From NCBI RefSeq assembly GCF_900177665.1, contig NZ_FXAW01000009.1:120815-184814 (forward strand): a stretch of DNA of 64,000 bases. The letters run 5' to 3'. Source of the DNA: Marivirga sericea. GTDB lineage: Bacteria > Bacteroidota > Bacteroidia > Cytophagales > Cyclobacteriaceae. The notes beneath the pieces were generated by a model, which searched no databases, was not told the DNA's origin, and saw only the letters and a program-made list of their open reading frames with translations. Shown one piece after another: positions 36,704-46,345 of this stretch. A program made the position numbers and the translations under genes. Position 1 is the first letter of the stretch, and each line of letters opens with the position of its first letter.

Positions 36704-38710
36704 TTAATCTCGATCTACCTTAAAGTTAACTCTTCTATTTTTAGCTCTATTTTCTTTAGTATCATTAGAGTAAGCAGGTTCGCTCTCTCCTTTTCCTAAA
36801 TATTCTAATCGATCCCTATCTATACCATTTCCCGTTAGGTAATTAACAACCGATTGAGCCCTTTTCTCAGAAAGCTGCTGATTGTATTCTTCTGGACCTG
36901 TGCTGTCAGTATGCCCAATAATCACTACTTCGATCTGACCATTATCATTCATTACGTCCACCATTCTATCTAATTCTGATTTACTACTGGCTAATAGCTC
37001 GTAGCTATCAAAAGCAAAAAATACATTATTCAATACAATTTCAGCTTTTTCCTTAACAGGGACTAAAATCATATCATTGTTAAAGCTTCTTGATTCTTTT
37101 TGATTTGTCAAATCTACGTTTTCACTAATCGGCAAGTACCCCTTCACTTTAGCAATATACTGATACTCCTTCCCTGCAGGTAATGCTATCTTATATTCCC
37201 CGGTTGTAGGATCTGTCTGCACTTTACCTACCTCGGTACCGTCCAAAGTCTCGTAAGAAACTATTGCATCAAGAGGCTCTTGAGTCTCCGCATCTACCAC
37301 TCTTCCTGAAATAGTGATAACAGGATTTAGCTCGTTAAATAATGGCATCGCTAAGCGGAAGATATCCATATCACCAACCGAGTCTTCCTTAGTGTAATAA
37401 GCGTAATTTCCTTCCGCTGGCATACTAAAAAACAAATCATCTCCCGCAGAATTTACTTGAGGACCCATGTTATATGGTTCACTCCAATTCTGCCAAGTAT
37501 CGTCTAGTCTCTGAGTCATGTAAATATCACTTTTTCCAAAACCTATATAACCGGAGGAAGAAAAGAACAAGGTTTTATCATCAGCGGCTAAAAATGGAGA
37601 AGTTTCATCAGTAGCGGTATTGACTATTTCTCCCAAGTTCATTGGAGCTGTCCAAGTCCCATCTCGCTTCTCAAAGCTTACATATAAATCCCTATCGCCA
37701 AATGAGTCATCTCTCTTAACGGACATGATCATAGTCTTTCTGCTATTGGCTAAATAGAAATTTGCCTTTTCAGACATATTATAAAAATCATCTATTTCTA
37801 AGTTTTCAGGCTTTGACCAACTTTTTCCTTCCTTAGAGGAAACTGATACTCCCGAAAACATCTTATTTCTTTTCTCATCATACTCATTTCCTATGAGTAA
37901 AACCAATGTATTCCCATCAGGAGTGATTGAGCTTACCCAGTTTGGTCCATCACTATTTAATGGAGCACCTATGTTTATAGCTTCTTGCCATTCATTGTTT
38001 ATAGTATCCAAATCACTTACCCAAATATCTTCGTAATCTTCAATTCCGCCTACATTGTCAGGGTGAAATTTTCGCCCAAAAAACAATTGCTTACCATCAG
38101 GGCTTAAGATTGGTTTCAGTTCTTCATATGGGCTATTAACTCTTTCATCTAAACGTTCAGAAACCAATTCTTTCTTAACGTTGGGTACTAGCTCCAACTG
38201 TAAATCAATGGGTGTTTCAGAATCTGTAATTCCAACAGCATCAATACTATAATATCCAGGCACTGCTCCCCCATCAAATTCCAATTTCACGGCAGCTACA
38301 TTAAACTCCGTGAGTTCCGTAAATAATCTTAAGAACCGTCCTGGTTGATTGACAATTACCGGCTCCCGTTCGATCATTAAATATTCATTCCCAGCTTCAT
38401 CATAAAAATAAATCTTTGTTAGTGCACTTGGATTATATGATTCTGCAATAGCGATTTGCCTAATAGGTTTTGGATTATCGAAACCCACTTTCACAAATTC
38501 TTCCCTTCCAGGACGATTTGGAGTCCAAGCGCTTGGGCTGCCATCACCCCAAGGGTAAACATTAGGTTTACCCAATAATTGTTTTACGGAGTACTGAGTT
38601 TCCTCTAATTCGGATGAAAATTCAATCACTCTATCAGCCCACATTGTCTCTTGAGCTTGTGAAAAATGAACAAATAATAATGTCAGTAGTGCTAAATATA
38701 GTTTTTTCAT
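36704..38710 (-). CDS. OmpA-family protein with PD40 beta-propeller and peptidoglycan-binding domain
   Basis: 668 aa with signal peptide (LYLALLTLLFVHFSQAQ). Residues ~25-165 are an N-terminal beta-rich domain of unknown type (galactose-binding/discoidin-like strands). PD40/WD40-like repeats (~195-450: ILSPDGKQLFFG, SSITPDGNTLVL, PFLAADDKTLFFSS). A carboxypeptidase-regulatory-like Ig domain (~460-545: SGRVVDAETQEPLDAIVSY). The C-terminal OmpA domain (~560-665) has VVIIGHTDSTG and NRRVNF, which bind peptidoglycan diaminopimelate. Overall a cell-wall-anchored envelope scaffold. It is a sibling of the OmpA gene upstream (6 bp), so both are one operon. Confidence 0.9.
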   Translation of the reverse strand: MKKLYLALLTLLFVHFSQAQETMWADRVIEFSSELEETQYSVKQLLGKPNVYPWGDGSPSAWTPNRPGREEFVKVGFDNPKPIRQIAIAESYNPSALTKIYFYDEAGNEYLMIEREPVIVNQPGRFLRLFTELTEFNVAAVKLEFDGGAVPGYYSIDAVGITDSETPIDLQLELVPNVKKELVSERLDERVNSPYEELKPILSPDGKQLFFGRKFHPDNVGGIEDYEDIWVSDLDTINNEWQEAINIGAPLNSDGPNWVSSITPDGNTLVLLIGNEYDEKRNKMFSGVSVSSKEGKSWSKPENLEIDDFYNMSEKANFYLANSRKTMIMSVKRDDSFGDRDLYVSFEKRDGTWTAPMNLGEIVNTATDETSPFLAADDKTLFFSSSGYIGFGKSDIYMTQRLDDTWQNWSEPYNMGPQVNSAGDDLFFSMPAEGNYAYYTKEDSVGDMDIFRLAMPLFNELNPVITISGRVVDAETQEPLDAIVSYETLDGTEVGKVQTDPTTGEYKIALPAGKEYQYIAKVKGYLPISENVDLTNQKESRSFNNDMILVPVKEKAEIVLNNVFFAFDSYELLASSKSELDRMVDVMNDNGQIEVVIIGHTDSTGPEEYNQQLSEKRAQSVVNYLTGNGIDRDRLEYLGKGESEPAYSNDTKENRAKNRRVNFKVDRD

Positions 38711-38716
38711 TTTCTC

Positions 38717-39403
38717 TTATTCGGTCTTTAATATCCGAGCTTCAACTCGTCTATTATTAAGTTTTGCCTCTTCGGTGTTGTTTTTACTTAATGGTTGGGT
38801 ACCTCCAAATGCTTTAGTTTTAATTCTATCAGAATCTACGGATTTGGATGTCAAATAGGATTTTACAGCTTTCACTCTTTTTTCGCTTAACCTCATATTT
38901 GCTGAAGCACTACCTCTAAAATCTGTATGCCCTTCTAATTGAATCTCCATTTTTGGATAGTTCTCAAGCATATTTAACAATCTATCCAATTCCTTATACG
39001 ATTCCTTTAAAATTTCTGCCTTACTTTGTTTGAAATTTATATCTAATCTTAAAATCGAGCCTGAACCAGATGGCATGAGGCTAAATAGCTTAGTTTTACT
39101 TTCCGATTCGATGGATATTACTTCCTCTATGGATATGTAACCTTTGGCTTCGACTTTTACTTTATACTCCTTATTTTCTTTAACTTTAAAAGAAAACTCA
39201 CCCGACTCTTGGTCAGAATGAAAGACTCTAATGTCTGCCCCGTAAGGAAGACTTTCTAAGCTTATTGTAGCTTTAATGGGTCCCTCTAAAGCTTCATTAA
39301 TGACTTTTCCCTCTAGGTCAATCCATTTAGACCCTGGCTGCCCAATAACATTTTGAATGCAAAGGATAAATATAATATTTAATATAAAGAACAAACCTTT
39401 CAT
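38717..39403 (-). CDS. OmpA-family peptidoglycan-associated protein
   Basis: 228 aa with an N-terminal hydrophobic signal (FFILNIIFILCIQNVIGQ). A carboxypeptidase-regulatory-like domain (~27-108) is followed by the OmpA C-terminal domain (~115-228) with IQLEGHTDFRG and NNRRVEARI. Arg and Asp for diaminopimelate contact are present in that motif. It ends 6 bp before the PD40-OmpA protein, with which it shares the CRD-OmpA architecture; probable duplication and co-transcription. Confidence 0.88.
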   Translation of the reverse strand: MKGLFFILNIIFILCIQNVIGQPGSKWIDLEGKVINEALEGPIKATISLESLPYGADIRVFHSDQESGEFSFKVKENKEYKVKVEAKGYISIEEVISIESESKTKLFSLMPSGSGSILRLDINFKQSKAEILKESYKELDRLLNMLENYPKMEIQLEGHTDFRGSASANMRLSEKRVKAVKSYLTSKSVDSDRIKTKAFGGTQPLSKNNTEEAKLNNRRVEARILKTE

Positions 39404-39441
39404 GTGGTAATTTCTTTTGATTTTTTATGAAAATAATTGTG

Positions 39442-39449
39442 CAAAACTA
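39442..39449 (-). promoter_or_regulatory. -7 promoter element for the OmpA pair
   Basis: On the minus strand TAGTTTTG matches TAnnTTTG, 38 bp before the ATG at 39403. No TTG at -33 is obvious. Confidence 0.4.
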
Positions 39450-39498
39450 AGTGTAATTATCGAAATCCATAAAATTATTCGATGAAAATATATGATTT

Positions 39499-41787
39499 CT
39501 ATTCGAGTGGCTTTCTATTAAACATCAAATAGCCAATGTTAAATAAAAGTAAGAAAGGTGAATTATCATCATAATAATGAGCTGATAAGCTAATTGGGCC
39601 GATCGGAGACTTGTAAAAGAGAGCACCCATCCCAGACAAATGGTAGTCGGGTATCAAACCTGAAAAACTAGTAATGTTTTCGTTTTCTTCCCATCTAAAC
39701 AATGGTTTGAACGCATGTCCTTCTACTCTAAAATTAAAATTTTTAAACAACTCGATCTGATATTTTAATCCTCCTGCTATAAAGACAGGAGCTCTAAAAT
39801 TCTCCAAATATAGTCCTTGACTTTCAAAAGTTGGCTGGTAAGCAGGTGTATTTAGCATCGTAGCTCGATAGTTACTGAATGCCTGAATACTACTGGCTTT
39901 ACCCGTTAATGAAAATCCAAAATCTCCATATTTCAGCGGAAAATATTTCTCGACCCCGACTTCAATTTGAATCCAATTATGAAGCTCTTCTTTTCGATCT
40001 ATTTCTGAAGTTGAGCCAGGAATGTACAATTCATCTCCATAATTATGAGTAAAATACAACCCCATTTCAAAGCCCTTAGTAGGAAATAGTTTCTCATTCA
40101 AATCTGAGTAATTAAATGAAAGTTGATGATGCAAACCATAAAACCTACTGAAATCAGTAGTATCGGAAGATACATACTCTTCTCGATTTGTAAATTCATT
40201 AACTTTTCGAAGAAAACTAGTCCTCAAGGCAATCTTCATTTTATTAAAAATCGGAGCACCTATATTCACTCCGTAATTTCTATCGAACTGATTGATGGGT
40301 GAAACCCTCCTGTTATCAAGAAAATTTCCTGTATTTAAATAATCCCATCCGTTGTAATAGAAAAAAGGTTCTGCATAAAATTGATATCCAAATGGAAAGT
40401 GGATTTTAGCATTGTATCTAAAAGACTTATAGAATTGGCCAATATTTAAAGATGTATTATGATTGAATAAAAAATAATTCAGGTGATCATAACCTGCTCC
40501 CATATAAAAATTGCTCAAACCCGTTGTGGCTACATTCCCACCAAATTGAAGCCTAATATTCTGTTCACCTTGTGATTTAAGCCTAAACGCATAAGATTCC
40601 TTTTCATTCTCGTATACAATTTTTGGGAAGACACCACTAAAGTATGGATCCGCTATTAGTTTGTAATAATTAGCTTTTAGTTCCTTTATGTCAACTTGCG
40701 ATTTATTTCCAGGATTGAGAATCTTATTAATATACCGCACCTCTCCTGGCCGAAATCCCTCATAATTGAATTCTGAAAACCTCAGAGGCTTATATTGGCT
40801 TTTGAATTCTTGCCGAGCACGACTGAATTCTTCCTCACTTTTTCGTCTCTCTATTTTATTCAAGATGTCCGGCATTAACCTCATCGCCTCAGCATAGCCG
40901 CTATCTATAATTGCACCGGCTTTATCGAAATCAAAGCCAGTAATATCATCCGTATTGGGCTCAATAAAAATGCTTGAATCTCCCAAGTCATTAGGATTAA
41001 CCTTATCCATTATCATAAATAAAAGAGAATTTGAAATCAACTTTTTGTCATCCTCTGGATATTCTTCAAAAATCTTGGTAGCGACATTAACGCCAATCAT
41101 AACATCGGGATCAAATTTTTCCTTCAAACGAGAAGCAGGAAAATTATCGTAAATCCCTCCATCAAATATAAATTCTCCCTTAATTTTAACAGGTTTGTAA
41201 ACATAAGGAACAGACATGGTAGCTCTTAATACTTGCCCTAGATTTCCATTATCCATATAAACAGATTTTTGCGTGAATATTTCTGATCCTACAGCTGTAA
41301 AGGGCACAAATAAATTACTGAAATCTTCATCGGCTACCTGATTTGCATTTGCGGTATATTCACCCAATGCAAAATTCAATATTAAATCATTAGCGAGTTT
41401 GGGTCTTAGATTGGCATCAAATGTGGAGTCTACACCTAAATTAATCTCAAACCATTGCGGATTTGGATCATTTTTGTAGTAGAACGTATTAAAATTATCA
41501 GGGAATTTACCATCAATCCAGTTTTGGAAATCTTTGGAGCGAGCAATAGAATCTATCTCTGTTGGGCTATAAGCTGAAACATAAAAACCTCCAACTACAC
41601 CTCCCATGGAGGTACCCATTATGTAATCAATAGGGATATTATTTTCTTCCAGGGCTTTCAATACTCCTACGTGAGCTAATCCCTTGGCACCACCACCGCT
41701 TAAAACTAAACCAACCTTTTGAGAAAAAACAACTTGGTGCAGGCTTAAAAAAATTATAAAAAATAGAAGCTTTTTAATGACATTCAT
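39499..41787 (-). CDS. Patatin-like phospholipase with C-terminal BamA/surface-antigen barrel
   Basis: 762 aa. After the signal peptide (1-22) lies a patatin hydrolase domain (~23-300): oxyanion hole GGGAKG (31-36), nucleophile Ser60 in GTSMGG, and Asp209 in FDGGIYDN, the catalytic dyad. Residues ~325-400 are a POTRA-like linker (FRPGEVRYINKIL). The remaining ~350 residues form a surface-antigen beta-barrel (FQFGGNVATTGLSNFYMGAGY and repeated aromatic strands). This is the PlpD-type architecture: a lipase domain delivered outside through its own barrel. It stands alone between the M23 peptidase gene and the OmpA pair. Confidence 0.92.
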   Translation of the reverse strand: MNVIKKLLFFIIFLSLHQVVFSQKVGLVLSGGGAKGLAHVGVLKALEENNIPIDYIMGTSMGGVVGGFYVSAYSPTEIDSIARSKDFQNWIDGKFPDNFNTFYYKNDPNPQWFEINLGVDSTFDANLRPKLANDLILNFALGEYTANANQVADEDFSNLFVPFTAVGSEIFTQKSVYMDNGNLGQVLRATMSVPYVYKPVKIKGEFIFDGGIYDNFPASRLKEKFDPDVMIGVNVATKIFEEYPEDDKKLISNSLLFMIMDKVNPNDLGDSSIFIEPNTDDITGFDFDKAGAIIDSGYAEAMRLMPDILNKIERRKSEEEFSRARQEFKSQYKPLRFSEFNYEGFRPGEVRYINKILNPGNKSQVDIKELKANYYKLIADPYFSGVFPKIVYENEKESYAFRLKSQGEQNIRLQFGGNVATTGLSNFYMGAGYDHLNYFLFNHNTSLNIGQFYKSFRYNAKIHFPFGYQFYAEPFFYYNGWDYLNTGNFLDNRRVSPINQFDRNYGVNIGAPIFNKMKIALRTSFLRKVNEFTNREEYVSSDTTDFSRFYGLHHQLSFNYSDLNEKLFPTKGFEMGLYFTHNYGDELYIPGSTSEIDRKEELHNWIQIEVGVEKYFPLKYGDFGFSLTGKASSIQAFSNYRATMLNTPAYQPTFESQGLYLENFRAPVFIAGGLKYQIELFKNFNFRVEGHAFKPLFRWEENENITSFSGLIPDYHLSGMGALFYKSPIGPISLSAHYYDDNSPFLLLFNIGYLMFNRKPLE

Positions 41788-41846
41788 TAGACTCAGTTTT
41801 TATCTTCTAACACATTAAATCAAAAGATAAAGAACTGAATGCACAT

Positions 41847-43148
41847 TTATTGCATACCAGCCATTAAAACTTCCTCATCACTTTCTGGATAAGCTATTTT
41901 ATCCAATTTTTCCTTAACAAAGCTTTTGTAGCGATTAAAATTGGATAAGTAATCTTCTTTGATAGGTTCCGAAGGAGGTAAGTCAACTTTCATAGCATCC
42001 ACTTGTCTGCCATTTTTCCAAAATCTATAACATAAATGTGGCCCAGTGGCTAAGCCAGTCTTACCAACGTAACCAATCAATTGCCCTTGTTTAACTTTCA
42101 TTCCAGGCTTTATTCCTTTTGCAATACCATTCATGTGTAAATACTGAGTAGAATAAGTTGAATTATGACGAATCTTAACATTTCGGCCATTGAACTTTTC
42201 ATAAACTGCTTTAGTAATTACACCATCACCTGCTGCATAAATGGGAGTCCCTGTAGGTGCTGCATAATCTGTTCCTAAATGTGCTTTATATCTTTTCTGC
42301 ACAGGGTGGAACCGTTTTGCAGTATATCGGGAACTGATTCTCGTGAATTTCACAGGATACCTTAAAAAAGCTTTTCGTAAACTCTTTCCCTCTTCATCAA
42401 AATAATCAACGCCATCGCCTTGATCAAATGCAACGGATAAAAATGGATTATTATAATGAATCAATTCTGCTCCAATAATTTCTTCAACGCCCACAGCTTT
42501 TCCCTCAATAGTTCTCTCAGTAAATAATACTTTAAATTGGTCACCAGGATAAATTTTTGTGAAATCAATTTGCCACCCATACATATCTGCTACTAAATCG
42601 ACAAGTTCTGGAGTACCTCCATTTTTCAATATTTCTTCATAAAGAGAAGACTGAATAGTACCACTAATGGCTTTTTCTTTAATCTCCACTGGTCTTTTCT
42701 CTACATAAACATTAATAGAGTCTTTCAAATTGAATACTACATATTCCTCAGGATTAGGTTCATAAACCAAAGCCGTGGCAGACGGCAAAGAATCCTCATC
42801 TTGATAGATGACAGTATACTTTTTATTTGGAGCTATCTTTCGAACATCAAATACGTTTTTAGCCACATTTGCTAAATGATAGATGGTTTGATGTGAAACA
42901 TTATAGGCCAACAGGATATCAGAGATACTTTGATTACGCTGCACAGAACGCTCCTCTACCTGAAAGGAATCTACTACAATGCCGTATAAAATAGTGGGAG
43001 CAACTTGGAGTACTTCTTTGGAAATCGAGTCAGATTTAACTTCCTTTTTTAATTCAACTACACTCAGTGCACTGTATTCAAAAGTATAAAAATAAGCAAG
43101 AGACATAACTGCCAAAACTACGACCGCACTAAAAATTTTTCTCATCAT
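41847..43148 (-). CDS. M23 (LytM/MepM-like) peptidoglycan endopeptidase
   Basis: 433 aa, N-terminal membrane anchor or signal (~5-24), then an OapA/LysM-like region (~65-225, QSISDILLAYNVSHQTIYHLA) and the M23 domain (~283-385). Zinc ligands are His290 and Asp294 in HLGTDYAAP, with His338 in YLHMN. The last motif reads TGPHLCYRFW, so the usual HxH is HxC (His371, Cys373): the third zinc ligand position is Cys. Cleaves peptide cross-links in the cell wall. Adjacent to the vWA-like membrane protein gene upstream. Not degenerate otherwise. Confidence 0.92.
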   Translation of the reverse strand: MMRKIFSAVVVLAVMSLAYFYTFEYSALSVVELKKEVKSDSISKEVLQVAPTILYGIVVDSFQVEERSVQRNQSISDILLAYNVSHQTIYHLANVAKNVFDVRKIAPNKKYTVIYQDEDSLPSATALVYEPNPEEYVVFNLKDSINVYVEKRPVEIKEKAISGTIQSSLYEEILKNGGTPELVDLVADMYGWQIDFTKIYPGDQFKVLFTERTIEGKAVGVEEIIGAELIHYNNPFLSVAFDQGDGVDYFDEEGKSLRKAFLRYPVKFTRISSRYTAKRFHPVQKRYKAHLGTDYAAPTGTPIYAAGDGVITKAVYEKFNGRNVKIRHNSTYSTQYLHMNGIAKGIKPGMKVKQGQLIGYVGKTGLATGPHLCYRFWKNGRQVDAMKVDLPPSEPIKEDYLSNFNRYKSFVKEKLDKIAYPESDEEVLMAGMQ

Positions 43149-43267
43149 TTTATTCTAATTTCTTAAAGCTCCTTGCAATATTACTATATTTTATTAAAAC
43201 TCAATGGATTAGACACTATATTTTAAAGTTATTATTTAAAATTTAAAGCCTTTTATTGATATATTTC

Positions 43268-43275
43268 CAAATGTA
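43268..43275 (-). promoter_or_regulatory. Possible -7 element for the M23 peptidase gene
   Basis: On the minus strand TACATTTG (TAnnTTTG) occurs 119 bp upstream of the start at 43148. No -33 partner was found, so this is a weak call. Confidence 0.25.
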
Positions 43276-43366
43276 AAAACAATTTACGGTTTAGCTATGC
43301 GTATTTCACTTAATATTCATCCTTGAAAGCTATTTATTCAGATAGACCTACCAAGTAAAACACCTT

Positions 43367-45442
43367 TTAATAAGAACCGAAGTAACGTCTAATAAACCAT
43401 TCGCTAAATAATAATAGAAAAATCAACACATAGGGAAGTATACTTTGAGTAATTGGAGTTACTTCATTTTCCCCGCTCAATACTTTTGGATAGCTTTTTG
43501 ATAAGAAATAAGCATTGAGTTGGTCCAAGTCTTCTGATCTAAAAAATTTCCCATCGTTTTTCTGGGCTAACCTTCTCAATAAATTATAGTCAGCTTGCAG
43601 GTTTTGGCTTTCAATATCGAATTCGTCTACCACAAACTGCCCCTTAACGTCAAATTTTTTGCCTTGTATACTGGCAGTCGCCATGTACTCATAAACTCCT
43701 CCTGGCAAATTACCTATTTCAAAATTCGGCTTGAGACGATCAGGAGTAAACTCGAAATTAAAACTGCTGTCTTGCTCATTTTGCAGTGTCAAACGTACTG
43801 GATTCCCATAAATTCTGTCAAAAACCTGATTGTACATTTCGACTTGAAATTTCACTACCTCATTATCAGCAAAAGCATCTTTAATAGGAAACGCTTTAAA
43901 CCTATCTTTCTGGTTTTTAACCGTCAGATAACGAATAGTTTTCATGACCCAATCATCGAAAAACTCAAAGCTTTGTGTATTCAAATATTCCGCCATGCGC
44001 CAAATTCTAAAATTTTGAATAAGTGTAGTAGCTTGTCGGATATCACCATCATCAAAAAAAACAAAAACAGGCTGTTGAGTTAGTACTTTGCCAACTTGTT
44101 TCATCATAAATGCTTTGGACAATGGATGAAACTGATGATTCGCAAATGGTAAATAAACTGGCGGAAACTTATCCATCACCTCTGATTGTTCCTTATCCAA
44201 TTCAAAAAGCTCAAATTTTGGATTAATGTATGTAAATGCTTCATCAATTTCATCAGAAGGACGCAAATCAACTGATTTATTCATTTGATTATGCAAACTG
44301 AAATTCATTTTTGGCCCAGTTATAAACCACAAGGGAGTAGCTAAATTTTTGAGTTTAGTGATTTCTGAATTAAAAGCGCTTTTGGAAGATGGTAAATGGA
44401 ATAAAATCGCTAGGTCATACTCTTCAATATTTTGAACAGATTTTGAATCAATTCCATCAATAACCATCTTAAATTCATAATTATCATTTTGATTAATTGA
44501 AGCAGCCAAGGCTTTGATATCTGGATGAGGGTACGGTGCTAGCAATAAGATTCGCTTTTTACCTTCCACTATATTCACATATGCAGTTTTACTGTTATTA
44601 TTAAGATTAAATTCATCAATCAGTGGCTCTACCTCAAGCTCATAATCTTGGAAACCTGTGCTATTTGCCTCCACTAGAAATTGAACAGATACCATTTCAT
44701 CATTTTCCTTAAACCTAATTGATTTCGAATTAACCAATGCCCCCCTCCTTTTTAATTTTACAGTAATGTTTGAGCCTGCGAAGCCATTCTGTAAAACATC
44801 TACTTCTATTGGAAATTTATTGCCCTCATATGCTACCTTATTGTAACGAACTTGCTGTAAAATTATATCTTTCTTCTGGGTTGTATCGCCTAGACCTACC
44901 GTTGATAGACGAAAAGGAAAGGCATAGTAATCAGGGGCAATTCCTTGATTATAAATTCCATCCGAAAAAAGTACCACCTCTGAAATAAGCTTTTTATCAA
45001 CCTTATCGGTAATATTTTTCAAGGCACTGTTTAGAGGACTAAACCTTAAATCATTATCTATACTGTCAACATCTGTTAATTCATCTCCATTTAGCCCATA
45101 AATGGGAATAGATACTTCCTTTTCCTTTTCTATTGCTTGCTTGATTGTCTTCAATGAGCGGAAGTATTCTGGCAGTTCCGATTTACCTCTAACAACTGAT
45201 TCTGAATTATCCCAAATAAATATAATATTGGCAGGCTCACTTTTTGTCTTTTGTATAGTTATAAATGGTTCGAGTAGTAAATATGAAATGAAAGCGACAG
45301 CTAAAAAACGAAGTACAAATAATGCCTTATTCCAAATAGGAGTCCATGGCGTTTTCGTTTTACTGTAAAGTAAATACGCATATCCTAGTCCCAGAATTAT
45401 AAATAAAATTAGCCAATAAGGAGAATTGGTGGTGTTTAACAT
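43367..45442 (-). CDS. Membrane protein with von Willebrand A-like domain
   Basis: 691 aa with two N-terminal helices (~10-27, 41-60) and one C-terminal helix (~668-685). The intervening ~600 residues are periplasmic or cytoplasmic. Residues ~70-190 have vWA features: FIWDNSES (MIDAS DxSxS, Asp78), and VVLFSDGIYNQG. Beta-rich Ig-like (CARDB-style) regions (~200-290) and a GATase1-like stretch (~295-420) follow. Similar to BatA-style or uncharacterised Bacteroidota vWA membrane proteins; the partner MoxR/BatB genes are not seen next to it. Function unknown. Confidence 0.72.
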   Translation of the reverse strand: MLNTTNSPYWLILFIILGLGYAYLLYSKTKTPWTPIWNKALFVLRFLAVAFISYLLLEPFITIQKTKSEPANIIFIWDNSESVVRGKSELPEYFRSLKTIKQAIEKEKEVSIPIYGLNGDELTDVDSIDNDLRFSPLNSALKNITDKVDKKLISEVVLFSDGIYNQGIAPDYYAFPFRLSTVGLGDTTQKKDIILQQVRYNKVAYEGNKFPIEVDVLQNGFAGSNITVKLKRRGALVNSKSIRFKENDEMVSVQFLVEANSTGFQDYELEVEPLIDEFNLNNNSKTAYVNIVEGKKRILLLAPYPHPDIKALAASINQNDNYEFKMVIDGIDSKSVQNIEEYDLAILFHLPSSKSAFNSEITKLKNLATPLWFITGPKMNFSLHNQMNKSVDLRPSDEIDEAFTYINPKFELFELDKEQSEVMDKFPPVYLPFANHQFHPLSKAFMMKQVGKVLTQQPVFVFFDDGDIRQATTLIQNFRIWRMAEYLNTQSFEFFDDWVMKTIRYLTVKNQKDRFKAFPIKDAFADNEVVKFQVEMYNQVFDRIYGNPVRLTLQNEQDSSFNFEFTPDRLKPNFEIGNLPGGVYEYMATASIQGKKFDVKGQFVVDEFDIESQNLQADYNLLRRLAQKNDGKFFRSEDLDQLNAYFLSKSYPKVLSGENEVTPITQSILPYVLIFLLLFSEWFIRRYFGSY

Positions 45443-45517
45443 ATCAAAAAGCCAATTTTATCATTTATAGTCATATATAAAAGGAAATATCGAAAGCATT
45501 AGCAGTTGCAATTAAAT

Positions 45518-46225
45518 TTATTTCTTGCCCAAAAGTGATTTACCTGATAGGTAAGGAATAATATCGTAAATGCTTTCTTGAATGCAGAATTCAATATCTT
45601 TTACCACATTCAACTTCGCTAACCTTTTAGCATGAGAAGAATCCTGCATATACTTCATCATATCATTCTTAGCAATAAGATACATTGCTTCCGCAGCTAA
45701 AGGGGCATCACAAGCAAATTCAAACACACCTCTTAAGTGATGGCACAGAGCTCCTGCAAAAAGTGTGTCTTCCAAATTAAACTTCCCTTTCCATCCGGCA
45801 CACAAAACTATAACATCTTCTTCTTTGTTTTTTAAATACTCTGATACTGCCTTTAAGTTCAAAAATGCTCCGATTAAAATCTCCTTTGCAGCTAAACTCT
45901 TATGGATTGCCAAGGTTCCATTTGTAGTAGTAACCGCCACTTTTTTCCCTTTTACTTTTTCTTCCATATATTCAAAAGGAGAATTCCCCATATCAAAACC
46001 ATCCGCCTTGCTCCCATTACGTTCTGCTGCAGCCAAATAACCTAAATCCTGTAGATCCTTACATTCTTCTAGAGTGGCTACGGGTACAATTTCCTTTACT
46101 CCATTTGCCATGCCACTCACCATGCAGGAAGTAGCTCTTAAAATATCTACGACTACTACGATCTTATTTTTTAATTCGTACTGGTGCAGTAAATCCGGGG
46201 TAAGGCAAACATCTATCTGTTTCAT
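45518..46225 (-). CDS. comB: 2-phosphosulfolactate phosphatase (ComB family)
   Basis: 235 aa. The ComB fold motifs are visible: VVVVDILRATSC near residue 25, ERNGSKADGFDMGNSP (~70-85), AVTTTNGT (~97-104) and VLCAGWKGKFNLEDTLFAGA (~140-160). In methanogens the enzyme hydrolyses phosphosulfolactate in coenzyme M synthesis; in Bacteroidota homologues are common and their substrate is unproven. No other sulfolactate gene adjoins it. It is convergent with none; the ABC importer operon is divergent, 120 bp away. Confidence 0.9.
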   Translation of the reverse strand: MKQIDVCLTPDLLHQYELKNKIVVVVDILRATSCMVSGMANGVKEIVPVATLEECKDLQDLGYLAAAERNGSKADGFDMGNSPFEYMEEKVKGKKVAVTTTNGTLAIHKSLAAKEILIGAFLNLKAVSEYLKNKEEDVIVLCAGWKGKFNLEDTLFAGALCHHLRGVFEFACDAPLAAEAMYLIAKNDMMKYMQDSSHAKRLAKLNVVKDIEFCIQESIYDIIPYLSGKSLLGKK

Positions 46226-46319
46226 TTGATCTTTTTAACTTTCTTGAACTGCAAAAATTGTAAAATATTTTGAAATTAAGGCTTAATCAGGGAATTGTGT
46301 TGCATTCAATAGACAATCA

Positions 46320-46332
46320 AATCATTTTGATT
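46320..46332. promoter_or_regulatory. Candidate operator before the ABC importer
   Basis: AATCATTTTGATT is an imperfect-length inverted repeat with 5-bp arms (AATCA/TGATT) and a 3-nt spacer, 14 bp upstream of the start codon at 46346. In an AT-rich genome short inverted repeats occur by chance. It is only suggestive of metal-regulator binding. Confidence 0.25.
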
Positions 46333-46345
46333 AATTTTACCTCAC

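Noticed and set aside
43595..44083. 162-aa + strand frame
   Set aside because: Antisense shadow of the vWA membrane protein gene; composition is not protein-like.
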